Source: Synechococcus sp. MU1643
Lineage (GTDB): Bacteria; Cyanobacteriota; Cyanobacteriia; PCC-6307; Cyanobiaceae
NCBI RefSeq assembly: GCF_020514095.1
Contig: NZ_VTKY01000002.1
Location: forward strand, 1 to 64,000
Direction of reading: 5' to 3'
Length of the DNA stretch: 64,000 nt
The position numbers were made by a program, and so were the translations under genes. The notes beneath the pieces were generated by a model that did no database searches, was not told where the DNA came from, and worked only from the letters and a program-made list of their open reading frames with translations. Position 1 is the first letter of the stretch, and every line of letters begins with the position of its first letter. Of the stretch, positions 19,722 through 28,698 are shown piece after piece.

Positions 19722-20480
19722 TCAGACGCGGGTCGCGACAGCGCTGCCCAAGGCGTCGCGCAGACCCCGCACCACAGCCAGCATCGCCAGCTCATCCTGG
19801 AGGCGGTTCACCGCTGAACCGACGCCCACACCAGCCGCACCGGCGGCAATCGCCATCGGCAGCGTCACCGCCGAGAGACCCGAGGCGCAAAGCACGGGCA
19901 CGTCGACAGCACGGCTGATGCTGTGGGCCGCCGCGAGAGTGGGAGCAGCCTTCTCGATCAGGCCGAGGTGACCAGCGCTGAAGGGCTTGGCACTGGTGCC
20001 GCCCTCGGTCTGGATCAGATCGGCACCGGCCGCCACCAGATCGATGGCCAGCTGTTCCTGCTCATCCATCGGCAACACGTGGGGCACCGTGACGCTCAAC
20101 ACCACGTTGGGCAGCAGTTGGCGGGTGCGGAGGGTGAGCTCCAGCACCTCAGCGGCATCAAAAATCCGACCCTGGGGATAAAAGGCGTCGTAATTGCCGA
20201 TCTCCACCATCAACGCACCGGCCGCCACGGCCGCGGGGAACTGCTCGGGCTCCACCGACGACACACACACCGGCACGCCACCGGAGGCCTCGATCGCCAG
20301 GCGCACCAGGGCGGGGTCGCAGGCCACATCGATCAGATCAGCACCGCCACGGCCTGCTGCACGGGCAACCCGCTCCACGCTGGCGGCATCAAAATTCATC
20401 AGGCCAGCGATCACCTTGAGCGCAGAGCACTGCTCGAGGCTGCGCTGCAGAGAAGCGGGCAGCTGCTGAAGACGGGTCAT
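19722..20480 (-). CDS. ycf23: Ycf23/DUF561 TIM-barrel protein
   Basis: A 252-residue protein conserved in cyanobacteria and red-lineage plastids as Ycf23 (DUF561). It reads as a phosphate-binding TIM barrel: LKVIAGLMNFDAASVERVARAA at the start, GADLIDVACDPALVRLA, LIQTEGGTS in the middle, and a glycine-rich late strand IAAGAAGVGVGSAVNRL that looks like a phosphate-binding loop. No enzymatic activity is established that I know of. It leads the run with psbZ and ribH and starts back-to-back with tilS, so the promoters must lie inside each other's 5' coding region. Confidence 0.88.
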   Translation of the reverse strand: MTRLQQLPASLQRSLEQCSALKVIAGLMNFDAASVERVARAAGRGGADLIDVACDPALVRLAIEASGGVPVCVSSVEPEQFPAAVAAGALMVEIGNYDAFYPQGRIFDAAEVLELTLRTRQLLPNVVLSVTVPHVLPMDEQEQLAIDLVAAGADLIQTEGGTSAKPFSAGHLGLIEKAAPTLAAAHSISRAVDVPVLCASGLSAVTLPMAIAAGAAGVGVGSAVNRLQDELAMLAVVRGLRDALGSAVATRV

Positions 20481-20496
20481 GGGGGACTGGACAGCA

Positions 20497-21519
20497 ATGC
20501 CCCAATTCTCACACCGTGGGGGAAACGCACCCTCTTCCTTGGGCTGGACGTCCTGGCATGACCGCCTGCACCGGCGCCTGCTTCAGCAGCCGCAGCTGCT
20601 TCCGCAGGAGAGCGCCCTGCTGCTGGCAGTCTCCGGCGGACAGGACTCCATAGCCCTACTGGCTCTGCTGCAGGATCTGGCGCCCTTGCATGGCTGGAGC
20701 CTGAGTCTGTGGCATGGCGATCACGGCTGGCACGACGGCTCCAGCCGGATCGCCGCCGAACTAAGGGCCTGGTGCCAACAGCGCCAGCTGCCCCTGCAGG
20801 TGGATCAGGCGGTGCCGGGGCAAGTGCCCAGCGAAGCCACGGCCCGGCAGTGGCGTTATGAACGGCTGGCGCAGCGAGCCCGCGAAGCAGGCGCCGATGT
20901 GGTGACGGGCCACACCGCCAGCGACCGGGCTGAAACGGTGCTGCTGCAGCTGGCCCGCGGCAGCGACCTGGCTGGCCTGGCGGCGCTGCCGAGCATCCGC
21001 CTCCTGAGCCCAGAAGGACCCCACCTGCGCAGACCACTGCTGCACCTGCAACGCCACGACACCCTGCAGATCTGCCAAGACCTGGCCCTGCCGATCTGGG
21101 ACGACCCGAGCAACCAATCCGCTGATTTCGCCCGCAACCGGATCCGTCAGGAGGTTCTGCCCGTGCTCGAGGACCTGCATCCGGGCTGCAGTCTGCGGAT
21201 GAGCGATCTGGCCGAACGGGTGTCCCACGTGCGGGACAGTCAGACAGAACTCAGCAGGATGGCCCTGGAGCTCCTGCAAACCCCAGCCGGACTGGACCGC
21301 CGCGGCCTGGGAGCGTTGAACCCAGCCACTCGCCGCCTGCTGCTAGCGCAATGGCTGCAGCAGCAGGGGGTGCCACCACTTCCGGCCCCTCAACTGGAGC
21401 AACTCAGCCGTCGCCTGCAACAGGGCGCACCCGGAGGTTCAGCCGATTGTCCGGGGGGCTGGCAGCTCAGCTGGAAGGGGGCGGAGCTGATGCTGCAGCA
21501 GCGCGAAGCAGGGCATTGA
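20497..21519 (+). CDS. tilS: tRNA(Ile)-lysidine synthase
   Basis: Adds lysine to C34 of the tRNA-Ile with anticodon CAU, so that it reads AUA codons and is charged with Ile. The N-terminal N-type ATP-pyrophosphatase domain has the PP-loop SGGQDS. Later motifs include WHGDHGWHDGSSR, VTGHTASDRAETVLLQLARGS and WDDPSNQSADFARNRIRQEVLP, which are typical of TilS. I prefer the ATG at 20497; an in-frame ATG at 20479 would overlap the start codon of divergent ycf23 by 2 bp. The 3' end overlaps the convergent cbiC gene by 53 bp. Confidence 0.95.
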   Translation: MPQFSHRGGNAPSSLGWTSWHDRLHRRLLQQPQLLPQESALLLAVSGGQDSIALLALLQDLAPLHGWSLSLWHGDHGWHDGSSRIAAELRAWCQQRQLPLQVDQAVPGQVPSEATARQWRYERLAQRAREAGADVVTGHTASDRAETVLLQLARGSDLAGLAALPSIRLLSPEGPHLRRPLLHLQRHDTLQICQDLALPIWDDPSNQSADFARNRIRQEVLPVLEDLHPGCSLRMSDLAERVSHVRDSQTELSRMALELLQTPAGLDRRGLGALNPATRRLLLAQWLQQQGVPPLPAPQLEQLSRRLQQGAPGGSADCPGGWQLSWKGAELMLQQREAGH

Positions 21520-22135
21520 CCGCCGCCGCCACCAGACCCGCGCCCCCACGACTGCCCTCCAAGCGGATCTGAGCCAGACCGCTGGCCGCCAGATGCCTCT
21601 TGCTTTCCGCCACCCCTACAAAACCCACCGGCATGCCGATCACCAGGCTGGGGGCCGGGGCCCCGGCGGCCACCCGCTGCAACAGCACCTCCAGAGCTGT
21701 CGGTGCACTGCCGATCAGCACCACTGGAGCGGGTGATGCCACCGCGAGCGTCGTCCAGGCCTGCTCCATGCCAGCAGCCGTGCGCGTCGAACCCTGCGGT
21801 GCCAGCTCTGGAGCCCACTCCAGCACCGTGTGCACCGCGCTGCCGAGGGTGCGTTGGGCCATCGGGGCCACCGCTGCCGCTGCCATCGCGGTATCCGTCA
21901 GGATCGGCGCGCCCCGCCGCAGCGCCTCAACCCCCTGCTCACAGGCCCCCTCGCTGAACTGCAGCAGGGGCCCCAGGGAGAGATCACCACTGCTGTGCAC
22001 CAGCCGTTCCAGCACCTGCTGTTGCAGCGGAGGCAAGCCGGTGTCGCCCAGAGCCGCCTGGATCCGCCGGATGCTTTCGGTGAAGATCGGGTGGTCCTGG
22101 GCCATCCACGCCATCATCAACCCATGCCGATCCAT
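21467..22135 (-). CDS. cobH: Precorrin-8X methylmutase
   Basis: Moves a methyl group from C11 to C12 of the corrin ring in cobamide (B12-type) synthesis; the CbiC/CobH family. The segments DHPIFTESIRRI at the start, LRRGAPILTDTAMAAAAV, VLIGSAPTALEVLL and MPVGFVGVAESKRHL are diagnostic. The reported start at 22135 overlaps the 5' end of divergent holA by 12 bp; internal ATGs at 22117 or 22114 (giving MAWMAQDHPIF) would remove that overlap and are equally credible. The 3' end overlaps tilS. cbiD, another corrin gene, is at 48.8-49.9 kb. Confidence 0.94.
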   Translation of the reverse strand: MDRHGLMMAWMAQDHPIFTESIRRIQAALGDTGLPPLQQQVLERLVHSSGDLSLGPLLQFSEGACEQGVEALRRGAPILTDTAMAAAAVAPMAQRTLGSAVHTVLEWAPELAPQGSTRTAAGMEQAWTTLAVASPAPVVLIGSAPTALEVLLQRVAAGAPAPSLVIGMPVGFVGVAESKRHLAASGLAQIRLEGSRGGAGLVAAAVNALLRAAAASAPPPSS

Positions 22136-23089
22136 CTGCTCTGGGGTGATGACGCCGCCGCGCGGGACCGGGCCATCGAGGCTCTGATCGGCCAGGTGGT
22201 CGACCCCAGCTGGAGCAGCCTCAACCTCAGCCGCCTAGATGGAGCTGACATTAGTCAGGCCCTGCAGGCCCTCGAGGAGGCCCGTACCCCTCCCTTCGCC
22301 ACGGGCGAACGGCTGGTGCTGCTGCAGCGCAGTCCCTTCTGCAATGGCTGTCCCAGTGAGTTGGCCGACCGGTTTGAGGCTGCCCTTGAGCTCATCCCCG
22401 ACAGCAGCAACCTGGTGCTGGTGAACCCGGCCAAACCCGATGGTCGCCTGCGCACCACCAAAGCCCTGCACAAGCGGATCAAAAACGGGCTCGATCAGGA
22501 GCAGAGCTTTCCGCTGCCAGCGGCCTGGGATAGCAATGGCCAGCGCCAGCTGGTGCAACGCACGGCCGAGGCCCTGGGCCTGAAGGTTGAGCCGGATGCC
22601 ATCGATGCCCTGGTGGAGGCCATCGGCACCGACAGCGCCCGGCTCGAATCGGAACTGCGCAAGCTCTCCCTGCGGGACATAAGCATTTCCGCTGCACGGG
22701 TGCAGGAGCTGGTGGGGGGACGCTCCACCAACGCCCTGGCCGTGGGCGACGCGCTGCTTGAGGGCAACCCCGGCGAAGCGATCGCCCGCTGGGATGCCCT
22801 TATCGAAGCAGGGGAACCATCCCTGCGCATCGTGGCCACCCTCACCGGTCAGATCCGCGGCTGGCTCTGGGTGAGCCTGCTGGAACAGCAGGGGGAAAGG
22901 GATGTGGCGGTGATCGCCAAGGCCGCTGGGATCGGCAACCCCAAACGCATCTACGTGATGCGCAAGCAGCTGCAGGGTCGCCCGCCCAAGCGCTTTCTCT
23001 CACTCCTGGGCCGTCTACTGGAGGTGGAAGCCCGGCTGAAACGTGGCGCTCAGCCTGGCGATGCCTTCCGCGACGGCCTGCTGGGCTGA
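22124..23089 (+). CDS. holA: DNA polymerase III delta subunit
   Basis: The clamp-opening wrench of the replication clamp loader. The ORF is open upstream, but real sequence starts at the ATG at 22124 (MPIHLLWGDDAAARDRA), giving 321 residues. The N-terminal region is a degenerate AAA+ fold (LLWGDD in place of a P-loop). A central LVLVNPAKPDGRLRTTKALHK segment and the C-terminal collar domain (RIVATLTGQIRGWLWV...KRIYVMRKQLQ) match HolA. dnaX, the motor subunit of the same clamp loader, is at 34.1 kb. It precedes lysC by 47 bp on the same strand. Confidence 0.9.
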   Translation: MPIHLLWGDDAAARDRAIEALIGQVVDPSWSSLNLSRLDGADISQALQALEEARTPPFATGERLVLLQRSPFCNGCPSELADRFEAALELIPDSSNLVLVNPAKPDGRLRTTKALHKRIKNGLDQEQSFPLPAAWDSNGQRQLVQRTAEALGLKVEPDAIDALVEAIGTDSARLESELRKLSLRDISISAARVQELVGGRSTNALAVGDALLEGNPGEAIARWDALIEAGEPSLRIVATLTGQIRGWLWVSLLEQQGERDVAVIAKAAGIGNPKRIYVMRKQLQGRPPKRFLSLLGRLLEVEARLKRGAQPGDAFRDGLLG

Positions 23090-23136
23090 ACGCTGCCCAC
23101 CAGGTGAGAAAATCCAGCGTTGCTGAAGCCCGGTCC

Positions 23137-24942
23137 ATGGCCCTCCTGGTGCAGAAATTCGGGGGCACCTCCGTCGGCAGCGTGGAACGCATCAAGGCGG
23201 TGGCTGATCGGATCGGACGTTGCCGGGAGGAGGGGCACGACTTAGTCGTTGTGGTCTCCGCCATGGGCCACACCACCGATGAATTGACGGGTCTGGCCAA
23301 CGCCATCACCTCTGCCCCCACCCAGCGGGAGATGGACATGCTGCTGGCCAGTGGCGAACAGGTGTCGATCGCCTTGCTGGCGATGGCCTTGAACGCCCAG
23401 GGGGTCAGTGCGACGTCGATGACCGGTCCACAGGTGGGCATCGCCACGGAATCCACCCATGGCCGGGCCAGGATCCTCGGGATCCGCACCGACCGAATCC
23501 GCAACCGCCTCGCGGCTGGCCAGGTGGTGGTGGTTGCCGGTTTCCAGGGCACCAGCACCAGCAGCGATGGCCTCAACGAAATCACCACCCTCGGGCGTGG
23601 GGGCTCCGACACCTCCGCTGTCGCCCTGGGGGCAGCACTGGGTGCCGATGCCTGCGAGATCTACACCGACGTTCCGGGTGTCCTCAGCACCGATCCGCGC
23701 AAGGTGTGCGATGCCCAGCTGATGGAAACGATCAGCTGCGACGAAATGCTGGAACTCGCCAGCCTTGGGGCCTCCGTGCTGCATCCCAGGGCCGTTGAGA
23801 TCGCCCGCAACTACGGCGTGAACCTTGTGGTGCGCTCCAGTTGGAGCGATGCCCCCGGCACCCGGATCACCAGCCGTTCAGCCCGTCCGATCAGTAGCAG
23901 CGGCCTGGAGCTCGGCAGTCCTGTGGATGGGATGGAGGAAGTGGACGGACAGGCCGTGCTCGCCCTCTCGCACATTCCCGATCAGCCTGGGATTGCCGCA
24001 CGCCTGTTTGAAACCCTCTCCGAGGCGGGAATCAATGTGGACCTGATCATTCAGGCCACCCACGAGGGCAGCAGCAACGACATCACCTTCACGGTGACGG
24101 AAGCGGATCTCGAGCTGGCCCGCGCTGTGAGCCAGAAGGTTCTGGATCAACTGGGCGGCGATCTGGCGTCCGAAGCAGGGCTGACGAAGCTCAGCATCAG
24201 CGGTGCCGGAATCATGGGGCGCCCTGGGATTGCCGCCGGCCTGTTCAACTGCCTGTGTCAGCAGGGCATCAACCTCCGCCTGATCGCCACGAGTGAGGTG
24301 AAGGTGAGCTGCGTGATTGACTCCGGCGTCGGCAGCAAGGCGGTGCAAGCCGTGCAGGAGGCCTTCGACCTGGAGGACTCGCAAATCCGCATCAATCCCA
24401 CCGACAACGGGAGCGGGGAACCGGAAGTGCGCGGCGTCGCCCTCGACCGCGACCAGGTGCAACTAAGTGTTCGCCACGTGCCCGATCGACCCGGCACCGC
24501 AGCGGCGCTGTGTTCAGCCCTGGCGGACAACAGCATCAGCCTCGATGCGATCGTTCAATCGGAACGTCAGCACAGCGACGGATCGCGCGACATCACCTTC
24601 ATCCTGCGCAAGGACGACCGCGCTCTCGCCGATGTGGCCCTGGCTCCCCTGCTGGCCCAGTGGCCCGGTGCAGCTCTAGAGGATGGTGAGGCCATTGCCC
24701 GTGTGAGTGCTGTGGGCGCGGGGATGCCAGCAACGCCAGGGACGGCGGGGCGCATGTTCCGCGCGCTGGCGGATGCAGGCATCAACATCGGCCTGATCGC
24801 CACCAGCGAAATCAGAACCAGCTGTGTGGTGGCCGAAGATGCTGGCGTTCAGGCACTCCAGGTGGTGCACGCTGGGTTCGCACTGGGAGGTGAAGAGCGT
24901 CACACCGCCCAAGGCACCGCTTCACCGCACGACCCCGACTAG
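23137..24942 (+). CDS. lysC: Aspartate kinase with four ACT domains
   Basis: Phosphorylates aspartate, the first step toward lysine, threonine, methionine and diaminopimelate. I take ATG 23137 (MALLVQKFGGTSVG), giving 601 residues. The kinase domain covers about 1-245, with KFGGTSVG, GFQGTS and TTLGRGGSDTSA motifs. Two tandem pairs of ACT domains follow (about 270-430 and 445-590; each begins LSHIPDQPGIAARLF or VRHVPDRPGTAAAL and ends SEVKVSCVI or SEIRTSCVV). This doubled regulatory region is the cyanobacterial arrangement and implies allosteric amino-acid feedback. The following steps, asd and dapA, lie 3-5 kb downstream on the opposite strand. Confidence 0.97.
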   Translation: MALLVQKFGGTSVGSVERIKAVADRIGRCREEGHDLVVVVSAMGHTTDELTGLANAITSAPTQREMDMLLASGEQVSIALLAMALNAQGVSATSMTGPQVGIATESTHGRARILGIRTDRIRNRLAAGQVVVVAGFQGTSTSSDGLNEITTLGRGGSDTSAVALGAALGADACEIYTDVPGVLSTDPRKVCDAQLMETISCDEMLELASLGASVLHPRAVEIARNYGVNLVVRSSWSDAPGTRITSRSARPISSSGLELGSPVDGMEEVDGQAVLALSHIPDQPGIAARLFETLSEAGINVDLIIQATHEGSSNDITFTVTEADLELARAVSQKVLDQLGGDLASEAGLTKLSISGAGIMGRPGIAAGLFNCLCQQGINLRLIATSEVKVSCVIDSGVGSKAVQAVQEAFDLEDSQIRINPTDNGSGEPEVRGVALDRDQVQLSVRHVPDRPGTAAALCSALADNSISLDAIVQSERQHSDGSRDITFILRKDDRALADVALAPLLAQWPGAALEDGEAIARVSAVGAGMPATPGTAGRMFRALADAGINIGLIATSEIRTSCVVAEDAGVQALQVVHAGFALGGEERHTAQGTASPHDPD

Positions 24943-24977
24943 GTCTACAACGGGAGGACTGGCCCTTCGAAGCGTGG

Positions 24978-25163
24978 ATGCCGATTTCGAGCAGGTGTGA
25001 CAAGGCCCATGCCCTCGCCTCGGCGTTTTGGGATCAACTGCAAAGCGCATCAAACGAGCGCGACCCAAGCCTGATCATGGCCTGGCTGGGGGTGGTGTCG
25101 TCGCTTCTGGGTCACATCCAGCTGCATGGTCTCCAGCAACCGAAGCAAGCCGCCATCTCCTAA
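24978..25163 (+). CDS. Small hypothetical protein (61 aa)
   Basis: The frame starts with ATG 24978, 35 bp after lysC, and encodes MPISSRCDKAHALASAFWDQ and on to a slightly hydrophobic middle SLIMAWLGVVSSLLGHIQLHG. The amino-acid mix looks protein-like and a GGGAGG sequence lies about 20 bp upstream, rather far for a ribosome site. I do not recognise a family. It could be a cytosolic helical peptide or a chance frame. Confidence 0.35.
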   Translation: MPISSRCDKAHALASAFWDQLQSASNERDPSLIMAWLGVVSSLLGHIQLHGLQQPKQAAIS

Positions 25164-25169
25164 GAAAGG

Positions 25170-25664
25170 GTGCTGGAGGGTGACGTGGACGCCACCATCG
25201 CTGCCCTGGCGGGACAGGGGCTAGAGCGCTGCCAATCAGAAATCAGAAGACATCTCCAGCGAAGCAGGTATGACGCCCGCAACCAAGGCGCCATCCCGGA
25301 CCTGCTGAAAGATCCCTTCCTGAGCACGGATTCCGCTCAAGCAAAGCCAGCACTGGCTGATTTAGGCACCGCAATGCCGTGGTTGTCCAGTGCCGTTGAA
25401 CCCCGGGCCATGCCAACTTCCGATACATCTCCCTATTCGGCCCCTTTTCCAAGCCCAGAGCCAACGCTCAGCTCTGAAGCCCATTCAGGCGTGGAGATGG
25501 CGAACAAGAAAACCGTACTCAGAGAAGAAAAACCACCCAAGACGCTGTCGAGCCCACACCCCAGGAGCCTGCAGCCAAGGATCTCCTGGAGAATTCATGG
25601 CTCCGCAGACAACTTCAACCTGCAATCAAAAGCCCCACCGACTCGATTGTGCCGATGGGGCTGA
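25170..25664 (+). CDS. Doubtful ORF (164 aa)
   Basis: An open frame seven bases after the previous small ORF. The first about 75 residues (MLEGDVDATIAALAGQGLER and on) are plausible as protein, but the rest is Ser/Pro-rich without pattern and runs over the rnj terminator on the other strand. Kept only because the gap is otherwise empty; it may be a decayed gene. Confidence 0.2.
   Translation: MLEGDVDATIAALAGQGLERCQSEIRRHLQRSRYDARNQGAIPDLLKDPFLSTDSAQAKPALADLGTAMPWLSSAVEPRAMPTSDTSPYSAPFPSPEPTLSSEAHSGVEMANKKTVLREEKPPKTLSSPHPRSLQPRISWRIHGSADNFNLQSKAPPTRLCRWG
25624..25662 (-). terminator. Rho-independent terminator of rnj
   Basis: On the minus strand a near-perfect 12-bp stem (AGCCCCATCGGC pairing with GTCGGTGGGGCT, including G-U pairs) is followed by TTTTGATT. 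It starts 32 bp past the RNase J stop codon and fits a strong intrinsic terminator. Confidence 0.8.
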
Positions 25665-25693
25665 TCAACAGGATCAAAGGAGTTATGGGCCGC

Positions 25694-27736
25694 TCAGCTG
25701 GCCGCTGAACGACGACGACGGGTACGGCCTGCAGGCATCTCCGGCTCCTGAGAAGCCGGGGCAGCAACTTTCTCAGCAACCGGCTGGGGAGCCACTTTCT
25801 CCACCACTGCCGTTGCTGCGGCTGCACGAACGGGGGCAGGGGTTGCCGAGCCAGAACGGCCATTTCCCTGAGCGTTCCGCACCGGAGCGGGGGTTCCACC
25901 GCCGCCACCGTTGCGACGGCCATAGGGAGAGCCACCGCCACGACCACCGCGACCGCGGGGAGCCGGACGGTCATCTGGCTCTGCATCAGCACGGCCCTTA
26001 TAAACCGGTGTACCGCCAGGAGCCGGCTGCACCAGACAGAGGATCAGCGGCTCCACCTGCAGTTCACGACGCATCCGGCGGCCAAGGCCGACCTCCACTT
26101 CACGCTGCACACCCATCCAGTCCACCTCCGGTGCCTTATCACCGGTATTTCGGCAGAGCTGCTTCCAGCGGTTTTCGAGCACCCACTTGATTTCACGCTC
26201 CACCCACAACGACATCTTGCGAGCATCGGCTGTGGTGACCACACCGCGAAGATTCACCCGCGGAGGAGCCACCATGGCGCCATCGGTACTGATGGCGGCC
26301 AGGATCGTCACTACGCCGTCTTCCGCCAATTGCTGGCGTTCCTTGAGCACCCGGGCATCGACGATGCCGTTGCGGGATTGATCCAGCAACTCAATGCCCG
26401 CCTTCACCGCACTGCCTTTGCGGAGCGAATCCGGGGTGAGCTCCACCACATCACCGTTGTCGATGATCAGGGTGTTGTCGACCGGAACACCCATCGAATG
26501 GCCGGTGCGGGAGTGCTGGACCAGCATCCGGTGTTCGCCATGCACCGGCACGAAAAACTTGGGCCGGGTGAGGGCGAGCATCAATTTCTGATCTTCCTGG
26601 AAGCCATGGCCGGAGACGTGAATGCCTTCGCCCTTGCCATAGACCACCTTGGCGCCAAGCATCATCAGCTTGTCGATGGTGTTGACCACGGAAATCGTGT
26701 TTCCAGGGATTGGGCTGGCCGAGAAAATGATCGTGTCGGTGGTCTTGACCTTCACCTGGGGATGCTCACCGCGGGAGATACGGCTTAGGGCGGCCAGCGG
26801 CTCTCCCTGGCTGCCGGTCATCAGCAGCAGCGTTTCGCGATCTGACACATCGTTGATCTGCTTGATCGGCACAAACAGTTCATCCGGCGCGCGCATGTAG
26901 CCCAGTTCCCGGGCCTTGGCGATCACGTTGAGCATGGAGCGGCCAAGCAACCCCACCTTGCGGCCGTTCTTCAGGGCCAGCTCCAGAATCATCGATACCC
27001 GATGAATCGAACTTGCGAAGGTGGTCACGATGACCCGCCCTTCGGCATTGGCGATGTGGCGATCTAGGTTAGGGAACACAGATCTCTCAGGCGGACAGAA
27101 GCCAGGAACCTCAGAGTTCGTGGAATCGCTGAACAAGCACAAGACGCCCTTGTCACCGTGGTGGGCGAGACGGGCCATGTCGAAGTTTTCGCCATCGACC
27201 GGGGTGTGGTCGAACTTGAAATCTCCGGTAAAAATGACGGTTCCCACCGGTGTAGAGATGGCCAGCGAAAAGCTGTCAGCCATCGAGTGGGTGTTGCGGA
27301 TGAACTCCACAGAGAAGTGCTGACCCACCTTCACCACATCACGCGGACCGACGGTCTGCAGGGTGGTGCGGTCGCGGACCCCGGCCTCATCCATCTTGCC
27401 GGTGAGCATCGAAAGGGCCAGCCGCGGCCCGTAGATCACCGGAATATTGAAGTGCTTGAGGTGGTGGGCGATGCCACCGATGTGGTCTTCATGACCATGG
27501 GTGACGATCATGCCGCGGATCCGCTTCTGGTTCTCGCGCAGGAAGCTGGTGTCGGGCAGCACCACATTCACTCCGTGCATGCCGTCGCTGGGGAAGGCCA
27601 GACCGGCATCCACCAACATCAGGTCATCGCCGTACTCGAACACACAGGTGTTCTTGCCGATCTCGTGCAGACCACCCAGGGGAATCACCCGAAGACAGGG
27701 CTCCTGACCCTTGCTGGATCGCGCGTTGTTGGCCAT
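25694..27736 (-). CDS. rnj: Ribonuclease J with RGG-like C-terminal tail
   Basis: An exo/endoribonuclease of the metallo-beta-lactamase/beta-CASP family, central to mRNA turnover in cyanobacteria. The zinc motif THGHEDHIGG (HGHEDH, residues 80-85), GDFKFDHTP, the beta-CASP motifs (ITTFASSIHR-like VTTFASSIHR, MTGSQGEP, SGH, FVPVHGEHRM) and a C-terminal domain are all present. Residues about 571-680 form an extra low-complexity tail: an Arg/Gly cluster at 591-614 (PRGRGGRGGGSPYGRRN), Ala/Pro/Val repeats, and a final RTRRRRSAAS. The tail probably binds RNA or a partner such as RNase E. It leads away from dapA by 50 bp on the same strand. Confidence 0.96.
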   Translation of the reverse strand: MANNARSSKGQEPCLRVIPLGGLHEIGKNTCVFEYGDDLMLVDAGLAFPSDGMHGVNVVLPDTSFLRENQKRIRGMIVTHGHEDHIGGIAHHLKHFNIPVIYGPRLALSMLTGKMDEAGVRDRTTLQTVGPRDVVKVGQHFSVEFIRNTHSMADSFSLAISTPVGTVIFTGDFKFDHTPVDGENFDMARLAHHGDKGVLCLFSDSTNSEVPGFCPPERSVFPNLDRHIANAEGRVIVTTFASSIHRVSMILELALKNGRKVGLLGRSMLNVIAKARELGYMRAPDELFVPIKQINDVSDRETLLLMTGSQGEPLAALSRISRGEHPQVKVKTTDTIIFSASPIPGNTISVVNTIDKLMMLGAKVVYGKGEGIHVSGHGFQEDQKLMLALTRPKFFVPVHGEHRMLVQHSRTGHSMGVPVDNTLIIDNGDVVELTPDSLRKGSAVKAGIELLDQSRNGIVDARVLKERQQLAEDGVVTILAAISTDGAMVAPPRVNLRGVVTTADARKMSLWVEREIKWVLENRWKQLCRNTGDKAPEVDWMGVQREVEVGLGRRMRRELQVEPLILCLVQPAPGGTPVYKGRADAEPDDRPAPRGRGGRGGGSPYGRRNGGGGGTPAPVRNAQGNGRSGSATPAPVRAAAATAVVEKVAPQPVAEKVAAPASQEPEMPAGRTRRRRSAAS

Positions 27737-27786
27737 GAAAACGATGTGTAAAGAACGGGTTGCGTAAGCCGATAAGCCGGACCGGG

Positions 27787-28698
27787 CTAGGTCTGACGGA
27801 GGGCGGCCATGGCGTTGGAAAGCGAACGTTTCATGTCATCAGATAAGGGGCACAAAGGTGGACGGGGCGCACCGACAGACCAGCCATTGAGTTCCAGGGC
27901 AGCCTTGACGGGAATCGGATTGGTGGTGGCGAACAGGGCCTTGAACAGGGGGATCAACGCGTCATGCAAGGCGAGTGCTAATGCACGATCGCCGTTCAGA
28001 TAGGCCTCGATCATGGCGCGGATCTCAGGGCCCGCGACATGGCTGCCCACACTCACCACGCCAACGGCTCCCACCGAAAGCATTGGCAAGGTGAGGCCGT
28101 CGTCACCGCTGTAAATCGCCAACTGCTGACCGCAGGCCAGCCGCAGCGCCGTGACCTCTTCGGTAGTGCCACTTGCAGCCTTGAAACTCACCACATTGGG
28201 GCAGTCCATTAGCCGCACCACCGTGGCCGGAGCGATGCTGCAGCCGGTGCGCCCAGGAATGTTGTAGAGCATCAGGGGCAGATCAGGAGTGGCCTCAGCG
28301 ATGGCCCGAAAATGGGCCTCCAGTCCCTCCTGAGGAGGCTTGTTGTAATAGGGCACGACCACAAGAGCACCATCCGCGCCGGCGGCTGCAGCCTTCTTGG
28401 TGGCCTCCACCGCTTCGGCTGTGGAATTGCTGCCGGTACCCGCCAGCACCTTGGCGTCGCTGCCCACCGCCTCTCGAACTGCGTGAAGCAGTTGCAGCTG
28501 CTCGTCCCAGCTGAGGGTTGGCGATTCGCCGGTGGTGCCGCACACCAGCAGCCCATCAGAGCCCTGATCCACCAGATGCCGGGCAAGCTGTGCGGCGAGG
28601 GTGAGATCCACAGCACCGCTGGCATCAAAAGGAGTCACCATCGCGGTGACGACACGGCCGAAGGGCGTTGGCGAAAGGGTGGCGGCCTCTGTCATCAC
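27787..28698 (-). CDS. dapA: 4-hydroxy-tetrahydrodipicolinate synthase
   Basis: Condenses aspartate semialdehyde with pyruvate, the committed step to diaminopimelate and lysine. The 303-residue TIM barrel has GTTGESPTL (phosphate/pyruvate loop), YYNKPPQEG, catalytic Tyr145 in [10 protein letters not shown], and the Schiff-base Lys173 in VVSFKAASG. Its start overlaps the asd stop by 4 bp (ATGA), so the two consecutive enzymes are translationally coupled. RNase J follows on the same strand. Normal length. Confidence 0.97.
   Translation of the reverse strand: MMTEAATLSPTPFGRVVTAMVTPFDASGAVDLTLAAQLARHLVDQGSDGLLVCGTTGESPTLSWDEQLQLLHAVREAVGSDAKVLAGTGSNSTAEAVEATKKAAAAGADGALVVVPYYNKPPQEGLEAHFRAIAEATPDLPLMLYNIPGRTGCSIAPATVVRLMDCPNVVSFKAASGTTEEVTALRLACGQQLAIYSGDDGLTLPMLSVGAVGVVSVGSHVAGPEIRAMIEAYLNGDRALALALHDALIPLFKALFATTNPIPVKAALELNGWSVGAPRPPLCPLSDDMKRSLSNAMAALRQT

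Larger units (their letters stand above)
24943..25693. other. Gap between lysC and the RNase J terminator with only doubtful ORFs
   Basis: About 750 bp between two convergent core genes. It contains one small ORF that might be real (24978-25163) and a longer Ser/Pro-rich ORF (25170-25664) that I do not trust. The only clear element is the rnj terminator hairpin at 25631-25662. No tRNA or known ncRNA motif was recognised. Confidence 0.5.
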
